The position numbers were made by a program, and so were the translations under genes. Of a stretch of DNA of 64,000 nucleotides, positions 13,437-22,321 are shown in pieces. A model generated the notes under the pieces. That model did no database searches. It saw only the letters and a list, made by a program, of their open reading frames with translations, and was not told the origin of the DNA. The first letter of the stretch is position 1. The number at the start of each line of letters is the position of its first letter. Location of the stretch: NCBI RefSeq assembly GCF_000930595.1, contig NC_025829.1; one strand, given 5' to 3'. Source of the stretch: Shigella phage pSs-1. Taxonomy: Viruses > Uroviricota > Caudoviricetes > Pantevenvirales.

Positions 13437-13694
13437 TTATTTTAAATCTTCTAATCGTTTCTTCATCTTAGAACCATTTTTAGCAATTTCTCCTGCATCG
13501 GAGCATAATGCTAAAAGTGCTTTAACTTTAGTTTGGTCTCCTTTAAAAGATGAAGGATCGACTGCAGCAGCAAGTTCTTTAATACGAGAGAAAAGACGCT
13601 CAGCTTCAGCTAAAGCCATTCCAAGCTTTACTTCCATACCGTGGGAAGATTCAGTGATAGTAGTTTTTGTAGCAAACTCTTTGAAAGTTTTCAT
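13437..13694 (-). CDS. short internal head protein at the ipI locus
   Basis: 85 residues. The N-terminus MKTFKEFATKTTITESS is a variant capsid-targeting sequence: the usual Glu10 is Lys, but I-T-E at residue 15 fits gp21 cleavage. The mature 70 residues are helical and lysine-rich. It occupies the place of T4 ipI (between the tRNA ORFs and 57B) but is unlike the IPI I remember. T4 IPI inactivates GmrSD, and this locus is known to be polymorphic among T-even phages. An early promoter precedes it (13725-13753). Confidence 0.78.
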   Translation of the reverse strand: MKTFKEFATKTTITESSHGMEVKLGMALAEAERLFSRIKELAAAVDPSSFKGDQTKVKALLALCSDAGEIAKNGSKMKKRLEDLK

Positions 13695-13724
13695 TTTATT
13701 TTCCTAATTAATTTTGATGAGATA

Positions 13725-13753
13725 ATAGTATCACTACCTCATCAGCATGTAAA
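13725..13753 (-). promoter_or_regulatory. T4-type early promoter for the ipI-locus gene
   Basis: Minus strand TTTACA (13753-13748), 17-nt spacer, TACTAT (13730-13725). The region is a near-duplicate of the promoter 330 nt to the left. Confidence 0.88.
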
Positions 13754-13766
13754 CAACTTTGTGAAA

Positions 13767-14463
<697 letters not shown>

Positions 14464-14464
<1 letters not shown>

Positions 14465-15195
14465 TATAGTACCTTTAGTGTATTTTTAATTTTAGAAAAA
14501 AGTTCTTCAAGAGAACCATCGTTTGTAATTACTAAATCGCCATCATGAATTGGCAATCCAGCTTCTGTAATATGAGTATCATTGGATTTTTGACCAGGAC
14601 GAACTACATGAATTACTGTAGCACCCATCGCCCTAGCCGCATCCATTTCATGATCTTGACGAGTATCAGGAACGATATAATAATAATAATCATAACCTGA
14701 GTTAAATTTATCAAGATAATCTAAAGCAAATAATTTTACCCAATACATGCGGTCGAAGTTATTAACAATCAAATCCGTACCTAGGGCTTGCATCAGACGA
14801 CGGACTGACCATTGATCTTCAATATTATTTATAACGTCAGTAATCTTGTTAAATGCTACTGAATTAACTGATTCTTTTCCTTCGTCATCAAAAACAAACA
14901 CGCCTTTAATTGGGCTTTTACTATTAAGATAGCAAAATGCTTGTTCCATAATCGTAATTACTTCTAATTTAGTCAGATTTAAATTAGTCTCACGATCATA
15001 GTTAATTCCTTCAAACTCTTTACGAGTTAAGCAAGGATAGTCAGTGTTTGCTGCAAATACACCCCATGCATAAGCCAATGCATCTTTAATAGGACCAGCA
15101 AGTTGATATTTAACTGCAGAATAATTTTCCATGATAAAATCTGCAGTAGTATCTTTTCCACTACGCTTTACACCACTTAAAAAGATTAGTTTCAT
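14464..15195 (-). CDS. 1: gp1, deoxynucleoside monophosphate kinase
   Basis: 243 residues. The P-loop GVKRSGKDT is at residues 8-16. T4 gp1 phosphorylates dTMP, dGMP and 5-hydroxymethyl-dCMP and feeds the phage dNTP-synthesising complex; its presence implies hydroxymethylcytosine DNA. It is led by a clear middle promoter (15221-15246) and an AGGAGAAACAT ribosome-binding site. Confidence 0.97.
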
Positions 15196-15220
15196 ATGTT
15201 TCTCCTCAAATTTAGTTAAG

Positions 15221-15246
15221 ATTATAACACATGAAACTGAAGCATT
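15221..15246 (-). promoter_or_regulatory. middle (MotA) promoter for gene 1
   Basis: Minus strand MotA box AATGCTTCA (15246-15238), 11-nt spacer, TATAAT (15226-15221). It overlaps the last codons of gene 3. Confidence 0.88.
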
Positions 15247-15775
15247 AAACTTCTGCTATAATTTTGCCATCTTTTTCTACTTGAAAATACGTATAAGGAA
15301 TCGTTGCTGTGCATACTAAAGCTGGGTCTGAATCTTCCGTGTAGCTAAATTCTACTTCAGACAGGTCAGAAACCCAGGGCTTATAAAAATTTATTGACAT
15401 CACGATTTCAGTTTTACTATTATCTAAAATGTAAAGCGTAATGTATTCAGGACCTGTTTTTTGGGCAGTATTTTCACCTGTAAGATAGTTACTAGTTCCT
15501 AGCATCCATTCATACATTCCTATCCACGACTTAAGCTCTTCATCAACTATAAATCTCACGATAAGTGGATCGTACTCAAATGTAACTCCTGGACGTTGTG
15601 CTCGGCCTAGTCCAAACGGCCCAGTCACGGTATCAGTAACAGGTATCCTAATTCCTGGAATAGGAACTGACTGAGCATTTAAAGTAAAAGCAGATGTAGT
15701 ATTACTATGCGGTATTGATACTACAAAGTTAGTTGTATTTGCTTGGTTAAAAATTTGTTGCAGTGCTTGCGACAT
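15245..15775 (-). CDS. 3: gp3, tail terminator (tube/sheath stabiliser)
   Basis: 176 residues from ATG 15775 with TGAGGAATAT before it; the longer frame is rejected because T4 gp3 is 176 residues. gp3 caps the tail tube so that polymerisation stops at the right length, and gp15 then joins above it. The sequence is rich in beta strands, as expected of tube-fold proteins. It lies downstream of genes 4 and 2 on the same strand. Confidence 0.96.
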   Translation of the reverse strand: MSQALQQIFNQANTTNFVVSIPHSNTTSAFTLNAQSVPIPGIRIPVTDTVTGPFGLGRAQRPGVTFEYDPLIVRFIVDEELKSWIGMYEWMLGTSNYLTGENTAQKTGPEYITLYILDNSKTEIVMSINFYKPWVSDLSEVEFSYTEDSDPALVCTATIPYTYFQVEKDGKIIAEV

Positions 15776-15881
15776 ATATTCCTCATAATGCTTTATAAAT
15801 GTTGGTGGTATAATGGGTCTAAGTCCCTTCCATTCAATTCCAATTAGAACAAACAATAGAAAAGAATGGAAGATAATAGAA

Positions 15882-16706
15882 TTAGATATTTGACCAGACT
15901 TTGTTTGCAGAGAAACGTTTTCCTTTTGAAACGAACTGCTGAAGTGGCATTAACACAACGTTCGCCCAGTCTTTCGGGGCGATTTCAACAAGGCTACCCA
16001 TAATATTACCGGGTATATATGCCTTAATCATTTGGTCTGCACCCCTAAATCCTTTCACTTGACTCCAATCAATTTTTAATTTCGTTTTATTAGTAATAGT
16101 AGGTGTATTTGAATATTGCTTTAAAAGCTCTTCTAAAAATTGCTGACGAGCTTTAGGTGGAATATAGTGCAAGTTCAATCCGTACATTAAATTATGTTTA
16201 CCTAAACCAAGGTAAATTATCAAAGGAAATTTATCCCAGTAAGGAAGAGTTTCCTTGTGTTTAGCATCATAAGCAAAAGCATATATTCGTCCCGGCTGCG
16301 GGCGAACAACTTTATGTCCTTTTACTTGCTTAATAGTTTCAGCAAACCACTTTCTGGTTTTATTATTAATTGCTGCGCCTTCATTACGAATTTTATCACG
16401 CAATGTTTGCCTGAATGAATTTATCATAAGCAGTTGTCTTTCTTGCTTATTGAGTTTATTCATTGGTTTTGATTCAAGCTTTTGAATCTTTTCAGCTGTT
16501 TTAATTCCTGAAGCATATTTTGACATTGCCGAAGTAAACGTAGAGTATTTGATTCCTCTTTCTTCAGCAAATTGCTTTCCTGTCATTCCTTTTGCTTTGG
16601 CCTTTTTGTATTCAAGACCTATCTGAATCCATTTCTTTTCGTTTAATGATTGCTTAACCTTTGGAACTTGGGGAGTGCTTTCATTAATTATTTGAAAAAT
16701 AGCCAT
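15882..16706 (-). CDS. 2: gp2, DNA-end protector / head completion protein
   Basis: 274 residues, same as T4 gp2 (gene 2/64). It binds packaged DNA ends and protects the injected genome from host RecBCD; mutants give non-viable particles on recBCD+ hosts. The protein is very basic throughout. The N-terminal segment [17 protein letters not shown] looks like a helix-turn-helix DNA-binding element. It follows gene 4 with a 1-nt overlap. Confidence 0.97.
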   Translation of the reverse strand: MAIFQIINESTPQVPKVKQSLNEKKWIQIGLEYKKAKAKGMTGKQFAEERGIKYSTFTSAMSKYASGIKTAEKIQKLESKPMNKLNKQERQLLMINSFRQTLRDKIRNEGAAINNKTRKWFAETIKQVKGHKVVRPQPGRIYAFAYDAKHKETLPYWDKFPLIIYLGLGKHNLMYGLNLHYIPPKARQQFLEELLKQYSNTPTITNKTKLKIDWSQVKGFRGADQMIKAYIPGNIMGSLVEIAPKDWANVVLMPLQQFVSKGKRFSANKVWSNI

Positions 16707-17158
16707 TATGCCCCCTTAAAGCCAAGAGCTCGTAATCCATCTTCTGTTAGAATTCTAAATTTTATTCCACGCTTTTCAGCTAAAGCTTGCGCTGCTTTCC
16801 ATTTGTCAGTATTAACGGAATATGTATAAATTTCATTCATAAATCTTTTCTTCGCTGCAGTTGTTAGATGTGCTGGTTTAACTGGTGGTTGTGTTTCTTT
16901 TTTAGGTTTTATTTCAATAAAAAATTCTTGACCAGAAGAATCTTTCATCCAAATATCCATGAAGTATCTACGTTTTTTCCCTTCTGCATTACAAAAATAA
17001 GGAATTACTGCTGTTTCACTACCCCATGCAATAATTTCTGGATTTTTATCTAACCATTCAAAAAAGAATTTTTCCCAATTTGATCTATACGTAATTTTTT
17101 TAGGGTCACCTCTATATTTTGATATATTTTTAGGAACCCATTTTCCAGAATATGCCAT
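16706..17158 (-). CDS. 4: gp4, head completion protein with PD-(D/E)XK-like nuclease motif
   Basis: 150 residues, as in T4 (gene 4/50/65). It is required to finish filled heads before tail joining. The segment [13 protein letters not shown] and then FFIEIKPK gives Asp68...Glu82-x-Lys84, the signature of a PD-(D/E)XK (TnsA-like) nuclease core, so it may trim DNA at the portal. It starts about 20 nt after its late promoter (17185-17192), divergently from gene 53. Confidence 0.95.
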   Translation of the reverse strand: MAYSGKWVPKNISKYRGDPKKITYRSNWEKFFFEWLDKNPEIIAWGSETAVIPYFCNAEGKKRRYFMDIWMKDSSGQEFFIEIKPKKETQPPVKPAHLTTAAKKRFMNEIYTYSVNTDKWKAAQALAEKRGIKFRILTEDGLRALGFKGA

Positions 17159-17169
17159 TGGATTCTCCT

Positions 17170-17177
17170 TATAAATA
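17170..17177 (+). promoter_or_regulatory. late promoter for gene 53
   Basis: Perfect TATAAATA on the plus strand, 36 nt before the gene 53 ATG. It points across the minus-strand late promoter at 17185-17192. Confidence 0.92.
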
Positions 17178-17184
17178 GATAATA

Positions 17185-17192
17185 TATTTATA
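17185..17192 (-). promoter_or_regulatory. late promoter for genes 4-2-3
   Basis: Perfect TATAAATA on the minus strand, about 27 nt before the gene 4 ATG. It faces the gene 53 promoter, so the two transcription units overlap at their 5' ends. Confidence 0.92.
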
Positions 17193-17205
17193 AACAGGAG
17201 GGCCC

Positions 17206-17796
17206 ATGCTCTTTACATTTTTTGATCCGATTGAATATGCGGCCAAAACGGTGAATAAAAACGCGCCGACTATTCCTATGACAGATATTTTTAGAAACTA
17301 TAAAGACTATTTCAAACGTGCTCTTGCGGGATACCGCTTACGTACTTATTATATTAAAGGTTCACCACGCCCGGAAGAATTAGCAAATGCTATATATGGA
17401 AATCCGCAGTTGTATTGGGTTTTATTGATGTGTAATGATAATTATGATCCGTATTATGGATGGATTACTTCGCAAGAAGCTGCTTATCAAGCATCTATAC
17501 AAAAATATAAAAACGTAGGTGGAGACCAAATAGTATATCATGTGAATGAAAACGGTGAAAAATTTTATAATTTAATATCATACGATGATAATCCATATGT
17601 TTGGTATGACAAAGGCGATAAAGCTAGAAAATATCCTCAATATGAAGGAGCACTTGCTGCGGTCGATACGTATGAAGCTGCTGTTCTTGAAAATGAAAAA
17701 CTTCGTCAAATAAAAATAATAGCAAAATCAGACATCAATTCATTTATGAACGACCTTATACGTATAATGGAGAAATCTTATGGAAATGATAAGTAA
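17206..17796 (+). CDS. 53: gp53, baseplate wedge protein
   Basis: 196 residues, as in T4. gp53 joins completed wedges to one another around the hub during baseplate assembly. The segment RPEELANAIYGNPQLYWVLLMCN resembles the LysM-like part of gp53 that contacts neighbouring wedges. Strong CAGGAGG ribosome-binding site. The end overlaps gene 5 by 17 nt. First gene of the long late operon running to gene 8. Confidence 0.97.
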   Translation: MLFTFFDPIEYAAKTVNKNAPTIPMTDIFRNYKDYFKRALAGYRLRTYYIKGSPRPEELANAIYGNPQLYWVLLMCNDNYDPYYGWITSQEAAYQASIQKYKNVGGDQIVYHVNENGEKFYNLISYDDNPYVWYDKGDKARKYPQYEGALAAVDTYEAAVLENEKLRQIKIIAKSDINSFMNDLIRIMEKSYGNDK

Positions 17797-19507
17797 TAAC
17801 CTTAATTGGTTTGTTGGTGTTGTTGAAGATAGAATGGACCCATTAAAATTAGGTCGTGTTCGTGTTCGTGTAGTTGGTCTGCATCCACCTCAAAGAGCAC
17901 AAGGCGACGTAATGGGTATTCCAACTGATAAATTACCATGGATGTCAGTTATTCAACCTATAACTTCTGCAGCAATGTCTGGAATTGGAGGCTCCGTTAC
18001 TGGTCCGGTAGAAGGAACTAGAGTTTATGGTCATTTTTTAGACAAATGGAAAACTAACGGAATTGTCCTTGGCACGTATGGTGGAATAGTTCGCGAAAAG
18101 CCTAATAGACTTGAAGGATTTTCTGACCCGACTGGACAGTATCCTAGACGTCTAGGAAATGATACTAACGTATTAAACCAAGGTGGAGAAGTAGGATATG
18201 ATTCGTCTTCTAATATTATCCAAGACAGTAATCTAGACACTGCGATAAATCCCGATGATAGACCGCTATCAGAAATTCCAACTGATGATAATCCAAATAT
18301 GTCAATGGCTGAAATGCTTCGCCGTGATGAAGGATTAAGACTAAAAGTTTATTGGGATACTGAAGGATATCCGACAATTGGCATTGGTCATCTTATCATG
18401 AAGCAGCCAGTTCGTGATATGACCCAAATTAATAAAGTTTTATCAAAACAAGTTGGTCGTGAAATTACCGGAAATCCAGGTTCTATTACAATGGAAGAAG
18501 CGGTAACTTTATTTGAACGTGATTTGGCTGATATGCAACGTGACATTAAATCGCATTCTAAAGTTGGCCCAGTTTGGCAAGCAGTCAATCGTTCTCGTCA
18601 AATGGCATTAGAAAATATGGCATTTCAGATGGGTGTTGGCGGTGTAGCTAAATTTAACACAATGTTAACTGCTATGTTAGCCGGAGATTGGGAAAAGGCA
18701 TATAAAGCTGGTCGTGATTCATTGTGGTATCAACAAACAAAAGGCCGTGCATCCCGTGTTACCATGATTATTCTTACGGGTAATTTGGAATCATACGGTA
18801 TTGAAGTGAAAACACCGGCTAGGTCTTTGTCAGCAATGGCTGCTACTGTAGCAAAGTCTTCTGACCCAGCTGATCCTCCTATTCCGAATGATTCGAGAAT
18901 TTTATTTAAAGAACCTGTTTCTTCATATAAAGGCGAATATCCGTATGTTCACACAATGGAAACTGAAAGCGGTCATATTCAGGAATTTGATGATACCCCA
19001 GGGCAAGAACGATACAGATTAGTTCATCCGACTGGAACATATGAGGAAGTGTCACCATCAGGAAGAAGAACAAGAAAAACTGTTGATAATTTGTATGATA
19101 TAACAAATGCTGATGGTAATTTTTTGGTAGCTGGCGATAAAAAGACTAACGTCGGTGGATCAGAAATTTATTACAACATGGATAATCGTCTCCACCAAAT
19201 AGATGGAAGCAATACAATATTTGTGCGTGGCGATGAAACTAAGACAGTTGAAGGTAATGGAACTATCCTAGTCAAAGGTAATGTTACTATTGTAGTTGAA
19301 GGTAATGCTGACATTACAGTTAAAGGAGATGCTACCACTTTAGTTGAAGGAAATCAGACTAATACAGTAAATGGAAATCTTTCTTGGAAAGTTGCTGGGA
19401 CAGTTGATTGGGACGTTGGTGGTGATTGGACAGAAAAAATGGCATCTATGAGTTCTATTTCATCTGGTCAATACACAATTGATGGATCGAGGATTGACAT
19501 TGGCTAA
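17780..19507 (+). CDS. 5: gp5, baseplate hub spike lysozyme
   Basis: 575 residues, almost identical to the T4 protein I recall. Order: OB-fold (about 1-130), linker, lysozyme domain (about 175-340) with RRDEGLRLKVYWDTEGYPT carrying the same Glu/Asp/Thr triad as endolysin e, a maturation site at about 351 (SLS-AMAAT), and a C-terminal triple-stranded beta-helix with many VxGxxxxx octads. The trimer forms the cell-puncturing needle; the lysozyme locally digests peptidoglycan. It sits on gp27 and is tipped by gp5.4. Confidence 0.98.
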   Translation: MEMISNNLNWFVGVVEDRMDPLKLGRVRVRVVGLHPPQRAQGDVMGIPTDKLPWMSVIQPITSAAMSGIGGSVTGPVEGTRVYGHFLDKWKTNGIVLGTYGGIVREKPNRLEGFSDPTGQYPRRLGNDTNVLNQGGEVGYDSSSNIIQDSNLDTAINPDDRPLSEIPTDDNPNMSMAEMLRRDEGLRLKVYWDTEGYPTIGIGHLIMKQPVRDMTQINKVLSKQVGREITGNPGSITMEEAVTLFERDLADMQRDIKSHSKVGPVWQAVNRSRQMALENMAFQMGVGGVAKFNTMLTAMLAGDWEKAYKAGRDSLWYQQTKGRASRVTMIILTGNLESYGIEVKTPARSLSAMAATVAKSSDPADPPIPNDSRILFKEPVSSYKGEYPYVHTMETESGHIQEFDDTPGQERYRLVHPTGTYEEVSPSGRRTRKTVDNLYDITNADGNFLVAGDKKTNVGGSEIYYNMDNRLHQIDGSNTIFVRGDETKTVEGNGTILVKGNVTIVVEGNADITVKGDATTLVEGNQTNTVNGNLSWKVAGTVDWDVGGDWTEKMASMSSISSGQYTIDGSRIDIG

Positions 19508-19541
19508 TATACTTCCAATGAGCGCTGATTTAGGAGAATCC

Positions 19542-20036
19542 ATGGAAGGTTCTTCTATCGACGTCACCTTTACCGCTCAATTAGAAACAGGTGAAACGTT
19601 AGTATCTATAAATATAACTAGTTACGAAGAAACTCCTGGGGTTTTAGTAGAAGAAAATCGTTTATATGGAACGTATGAATCTGTATTTGGATTTGGAAAT
19701 GATGCATTGAAATATCGTTTAGATAATGAATTTAAAACTGCTGCTTCATGGGAAGACCTTCCAACTGATTCTAATACTCAGTTATATTTATGGAAAGCTC
19801 CTCAAAACCTCCAGAAGACATTCACTTACGAAGTAACATTAATATATGACTATCAAGAACAAGGTGAATCTGAAGGTTCTGGCAGTAATTCTAGGTCATC
19901 TTCTGATACTACTGAACCAACTGATCCTCCAGCTCCAATAAGAAAAACTCTTGTTAAAAATTACACAAAAACTATAGTTGGAAATTGGAGTCGTTGGGCT
20001 AATAAATTGAGAAGCTACGTATATGAGAGGCCATAA
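19542..20036 (+). CDS. 5.1: gp5.1, small late protein of unknown function
   Basis: 164 residues from ATG 19542, chosen for the TTTAGGAGAATCC ribosome-binding site; an ATG at 19518 is the alternative. Opens with beta-strand sequence ([20 protein letters not shown]), then a polar Ser/Glu/Thr/Pro-rich linker around 115-135 ([19 protein letters not shown]) and a basic C-terminus. It lies between the spike and spike-tip genes, so a role in spike or baseplate assembly is possible but unproven. Confidence 0.85.
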
Positions 20037-20330
20037 ATGTCAGGATTAAGTTATGATAAGTGTGTTACTGCCGGCCATGAAGCATGGCCTCCAACAGTTG
20101 TGAATGCTACGCAAAGTAAAGTATTCACTGGAGGAATTGCTGTTCTTGTAGCAGGTGATCCAATTACAGAACATACAGAAATTAAAAAGCCATATGAAAC
20201 ACATGGCGGAGTGACACAACCTAGAACTTCTAAGGTATATGTCACTGGAAAGAAAGCTGTTCAAATGGCTGATCCAATATCATGCGGTGATACTGTGGCT
20301 CAGGCATCATCTAAAGTATTCATTAAATAG
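20037..20330 (+). CDS. 5.4: gp5.4, PAAR-repeat spike tip protein
   Basis: 97 residues. It contains PAAR-type signatures ([16 protein letters not shown], a later [12 protein letters not shown]) with His and Cys residues positioned to bind one metal ion. In T4 gp5.4 sharpens the gp5 beta-helix tip that pierces the outer membrane; PAAR proteins do the same in type VI secretion. The ATG follows the 5.1 stop directly (TAAATG). Confidence 0.96.
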
Positions 20331-20338
20331 GATTTAAA

Positions 20339-22321
20339 ATGGCAAATACCCCTGTAAATTATCAATTAACAAGAACAGCAAATGCTATTCCCGAGATATT
20401 CGTCGGGGGTACATTTGCTGAAATAAAACAAAACCTCATTGAATGGCTTAATGGCCAAAATGAATTTTTGGATTATGATTTTGAAGGCTCAAGATTAAAC
20501 GTTCTGTGCGACCTTTTGGCTTATAATACATTATACATTCAGCAGTTTGGTAATGCTGCCTTGTACGAAAGCTTTATGCGTACTGCTAATTTGCGTAGTT
20601 CAGTAGTTCAAGCTGCACAAGATAATGGATATTTACCTACTTCAAAATCAGCTGCTCAAACTGAAATTATGCTAACTTGTACAGACGCATTGAATAGAAA
20701 TTACATTACTATTCCTCGTGGTACTCGCTTTTTAGCATATGCAAAAGATACTTCCGTTAATCCTTACAACTTTGTATCTACCGAAGATGTTATTGCTATT
20801 CGCGATAAAAATAACCAATATTTTCCGCGTTTAAAATTAGCCCAGGGACGTATAGTAAGAACTGAAATCATTTATGATAAATTAACACCTATTATCATTT
20901 ATGACAAAAATATAGATAGAAATCAAGTTAAACTATATGTTGATGGAGCAGAATGGATTAACTGGACAAGAAAGTCAATGGTTCATGCTGGTTCTACATC
21001 GACAATTTACTACATGCGTGAAACTATTGATGGAAATACTGAGTTTTATTTTGGTGAAGGTGAGATTTCTGTTAATGCGGCAGAAGGAGCATTGACTGCT
21101 AATTATATTGGAGGTCTTAAACCTACCCAGAACTCTACGATTGTTATTGAGTACATCAGTACTAACGGTGCAGATGCGAATGGCGCAGTCGGATTTTCAT
21201 ATGCAGATACATTAACAAATATAACTGTCATCAATATTAATGAAAATCCAAACGATGACCCAGATTTTGTTGGGGCAGATGGCGGCGGCGATCCAGAAGA
21301 TATTGAACGTATTCGCGAATTGGGTACTATTAAACGCGAAACCCAGCAACGCTGCGTAACTGCGACTGACTATGATACATTCGTTTCAGAGAGATTTGGT
21401 TCTATTATTCAAGCAGTTCAGACTTTCACTGATTCTACTAAACCTGGTTATGCATTTATTGCTGCTAAACCTAAATCAGGATTGTATTTAACTACCGTAC
21501 AGCGTGAAGATATTAAAAATTATCTCAAAGACTATAATTTAGCTCCTATTACACCGTCAATTATTTCTCCTAATTATCTTTTTATTAAGACTAATTTAAA
21601 AGTCACATATGCTTTAAATAAGCTGCAAGAATCCGAACAGTGGCTCGAAGGTCAAATAATTGATAAAATTGATCGCTATTATACCGAAGATGTAGAAATT
21701 TTTAACTCATCTTTCGCTAAATCTAAGATGTTGACATATGTAGATGATGCAGATCATTCTATCATTGGTTCATCAGCGACAATTCAAATTGTTCGCGAAG
21801 TGCAAAACTTCTATAAAACGCCTGAAGCAGGTATTAAATACAATAATCAAATAAAAGACCGTTCTATGGAATCTAATACGTTTTCATTTAATTCCGGACG
21901 AAAGGTTGTAAATCCTGACACTGGTTTAGAAGAAGATGTATTATATGACGTTCGCATAGTATCAACAGACCGAGATTCTAAAGGAATTGGTAAAGTTATT
22001 ATTGGTCCATTTGCTTCTGGCGATGTTACAGAAAATGAAAACATTCAGCCATATACAGGCAACGATTTTAACAAATTAGCAAATTCTGATGGACGCGACA
22101 AATACTATGTTATCGGTGAAATAAATTATCCAGCTGATGTGATTTATTGGAATATCGCTAAAATTAATTTAACATCTGAAAAATTTGAAGTTCAGACTAT
22201 TGAATTATATTCTGATCCAACCGATGATGTTATCTTTACTCGCGATGGTTCACTGATTGTATTTGAAAATGACTTACGTCCACAATACTTAACTATCGAT
22301 TTGGAGCCTATATCACAATGA
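20339..22321 (+). CDS. 6: gp6, baseplate wedge protein
   Basis: 660 residues, as in T4. gp6 dimers form the inner iris-like ring that links the six wedges and drives the hexagon-to-star change. The C-terminal part is related to the baseplate J family, and gp25 is its partner. Its end overlaps the gp7 start by 4 nt (ATGA). Preceded by an AGGATTTAAA ribosome-binding site. No anomaly seen. Confidence 0.97.
   Translation: MANTPVNYQLTRTANAIPEIFVGGTFAEIKQNLIEWLNGQNEFLDYDFEGSRLNVLCDLLAYNTLYIQQFGNAALYESFMRTANLRSSVVQAAQDNGYLPTSKSAAQTEIMLTCTDALNRNYITIPRGTRFLAYAKDTSVNPYNFVSTEDVIAIRDKNNQYFPRLKLAQGRIVRTEIIYDKLTPIIIYDKNIDRNQVKLYVDGAEWINWTRKSMVHAGSTSTIYYMRETIDGNTEFYFGEGEISVNAAEGALTANYIGGLKPTQNSTIVIEYISTNGADANGAVGFSYADTLTNITVININENPNDDPDFVGADGGGDPEDIERIRELGTIKRETQQRCVTATDYDTFVSERFGSIIQAVQTFTDSTKPGYAFIAAKPKSGLYLTTVQREDIKNYLKDYNLAPITPSIISPNYLFIKTNLKVTYALNKLQESEQWLEGQIIDKIDRYYTEDVEIFNSSFAKSKMLTYVDDADHSIIGSSATIQIVREVQNFYKTPEAGIKYNNQIKDRSMESNTFSFNSGRKVVNPDTGLEEDVLYDVRIVSTDRDSKGIGKVIIGPFASGDVTENENIQPYTGNDFNKLANSDGRDKYYVIGEINYPADVIYWNIAKINLTSEKFEVQTIELYSDPTDDVIFTRDGSLIVFENDLRPQYLTIDLEPISQ

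Noticed and set aside
14826-14833. Perfect minus-strand TATAAATA inside gene 1
   Set aside because: It could give late transcription of 57A/57B, but no supporting context is visible; left as a chance match in AT-rich DNA.
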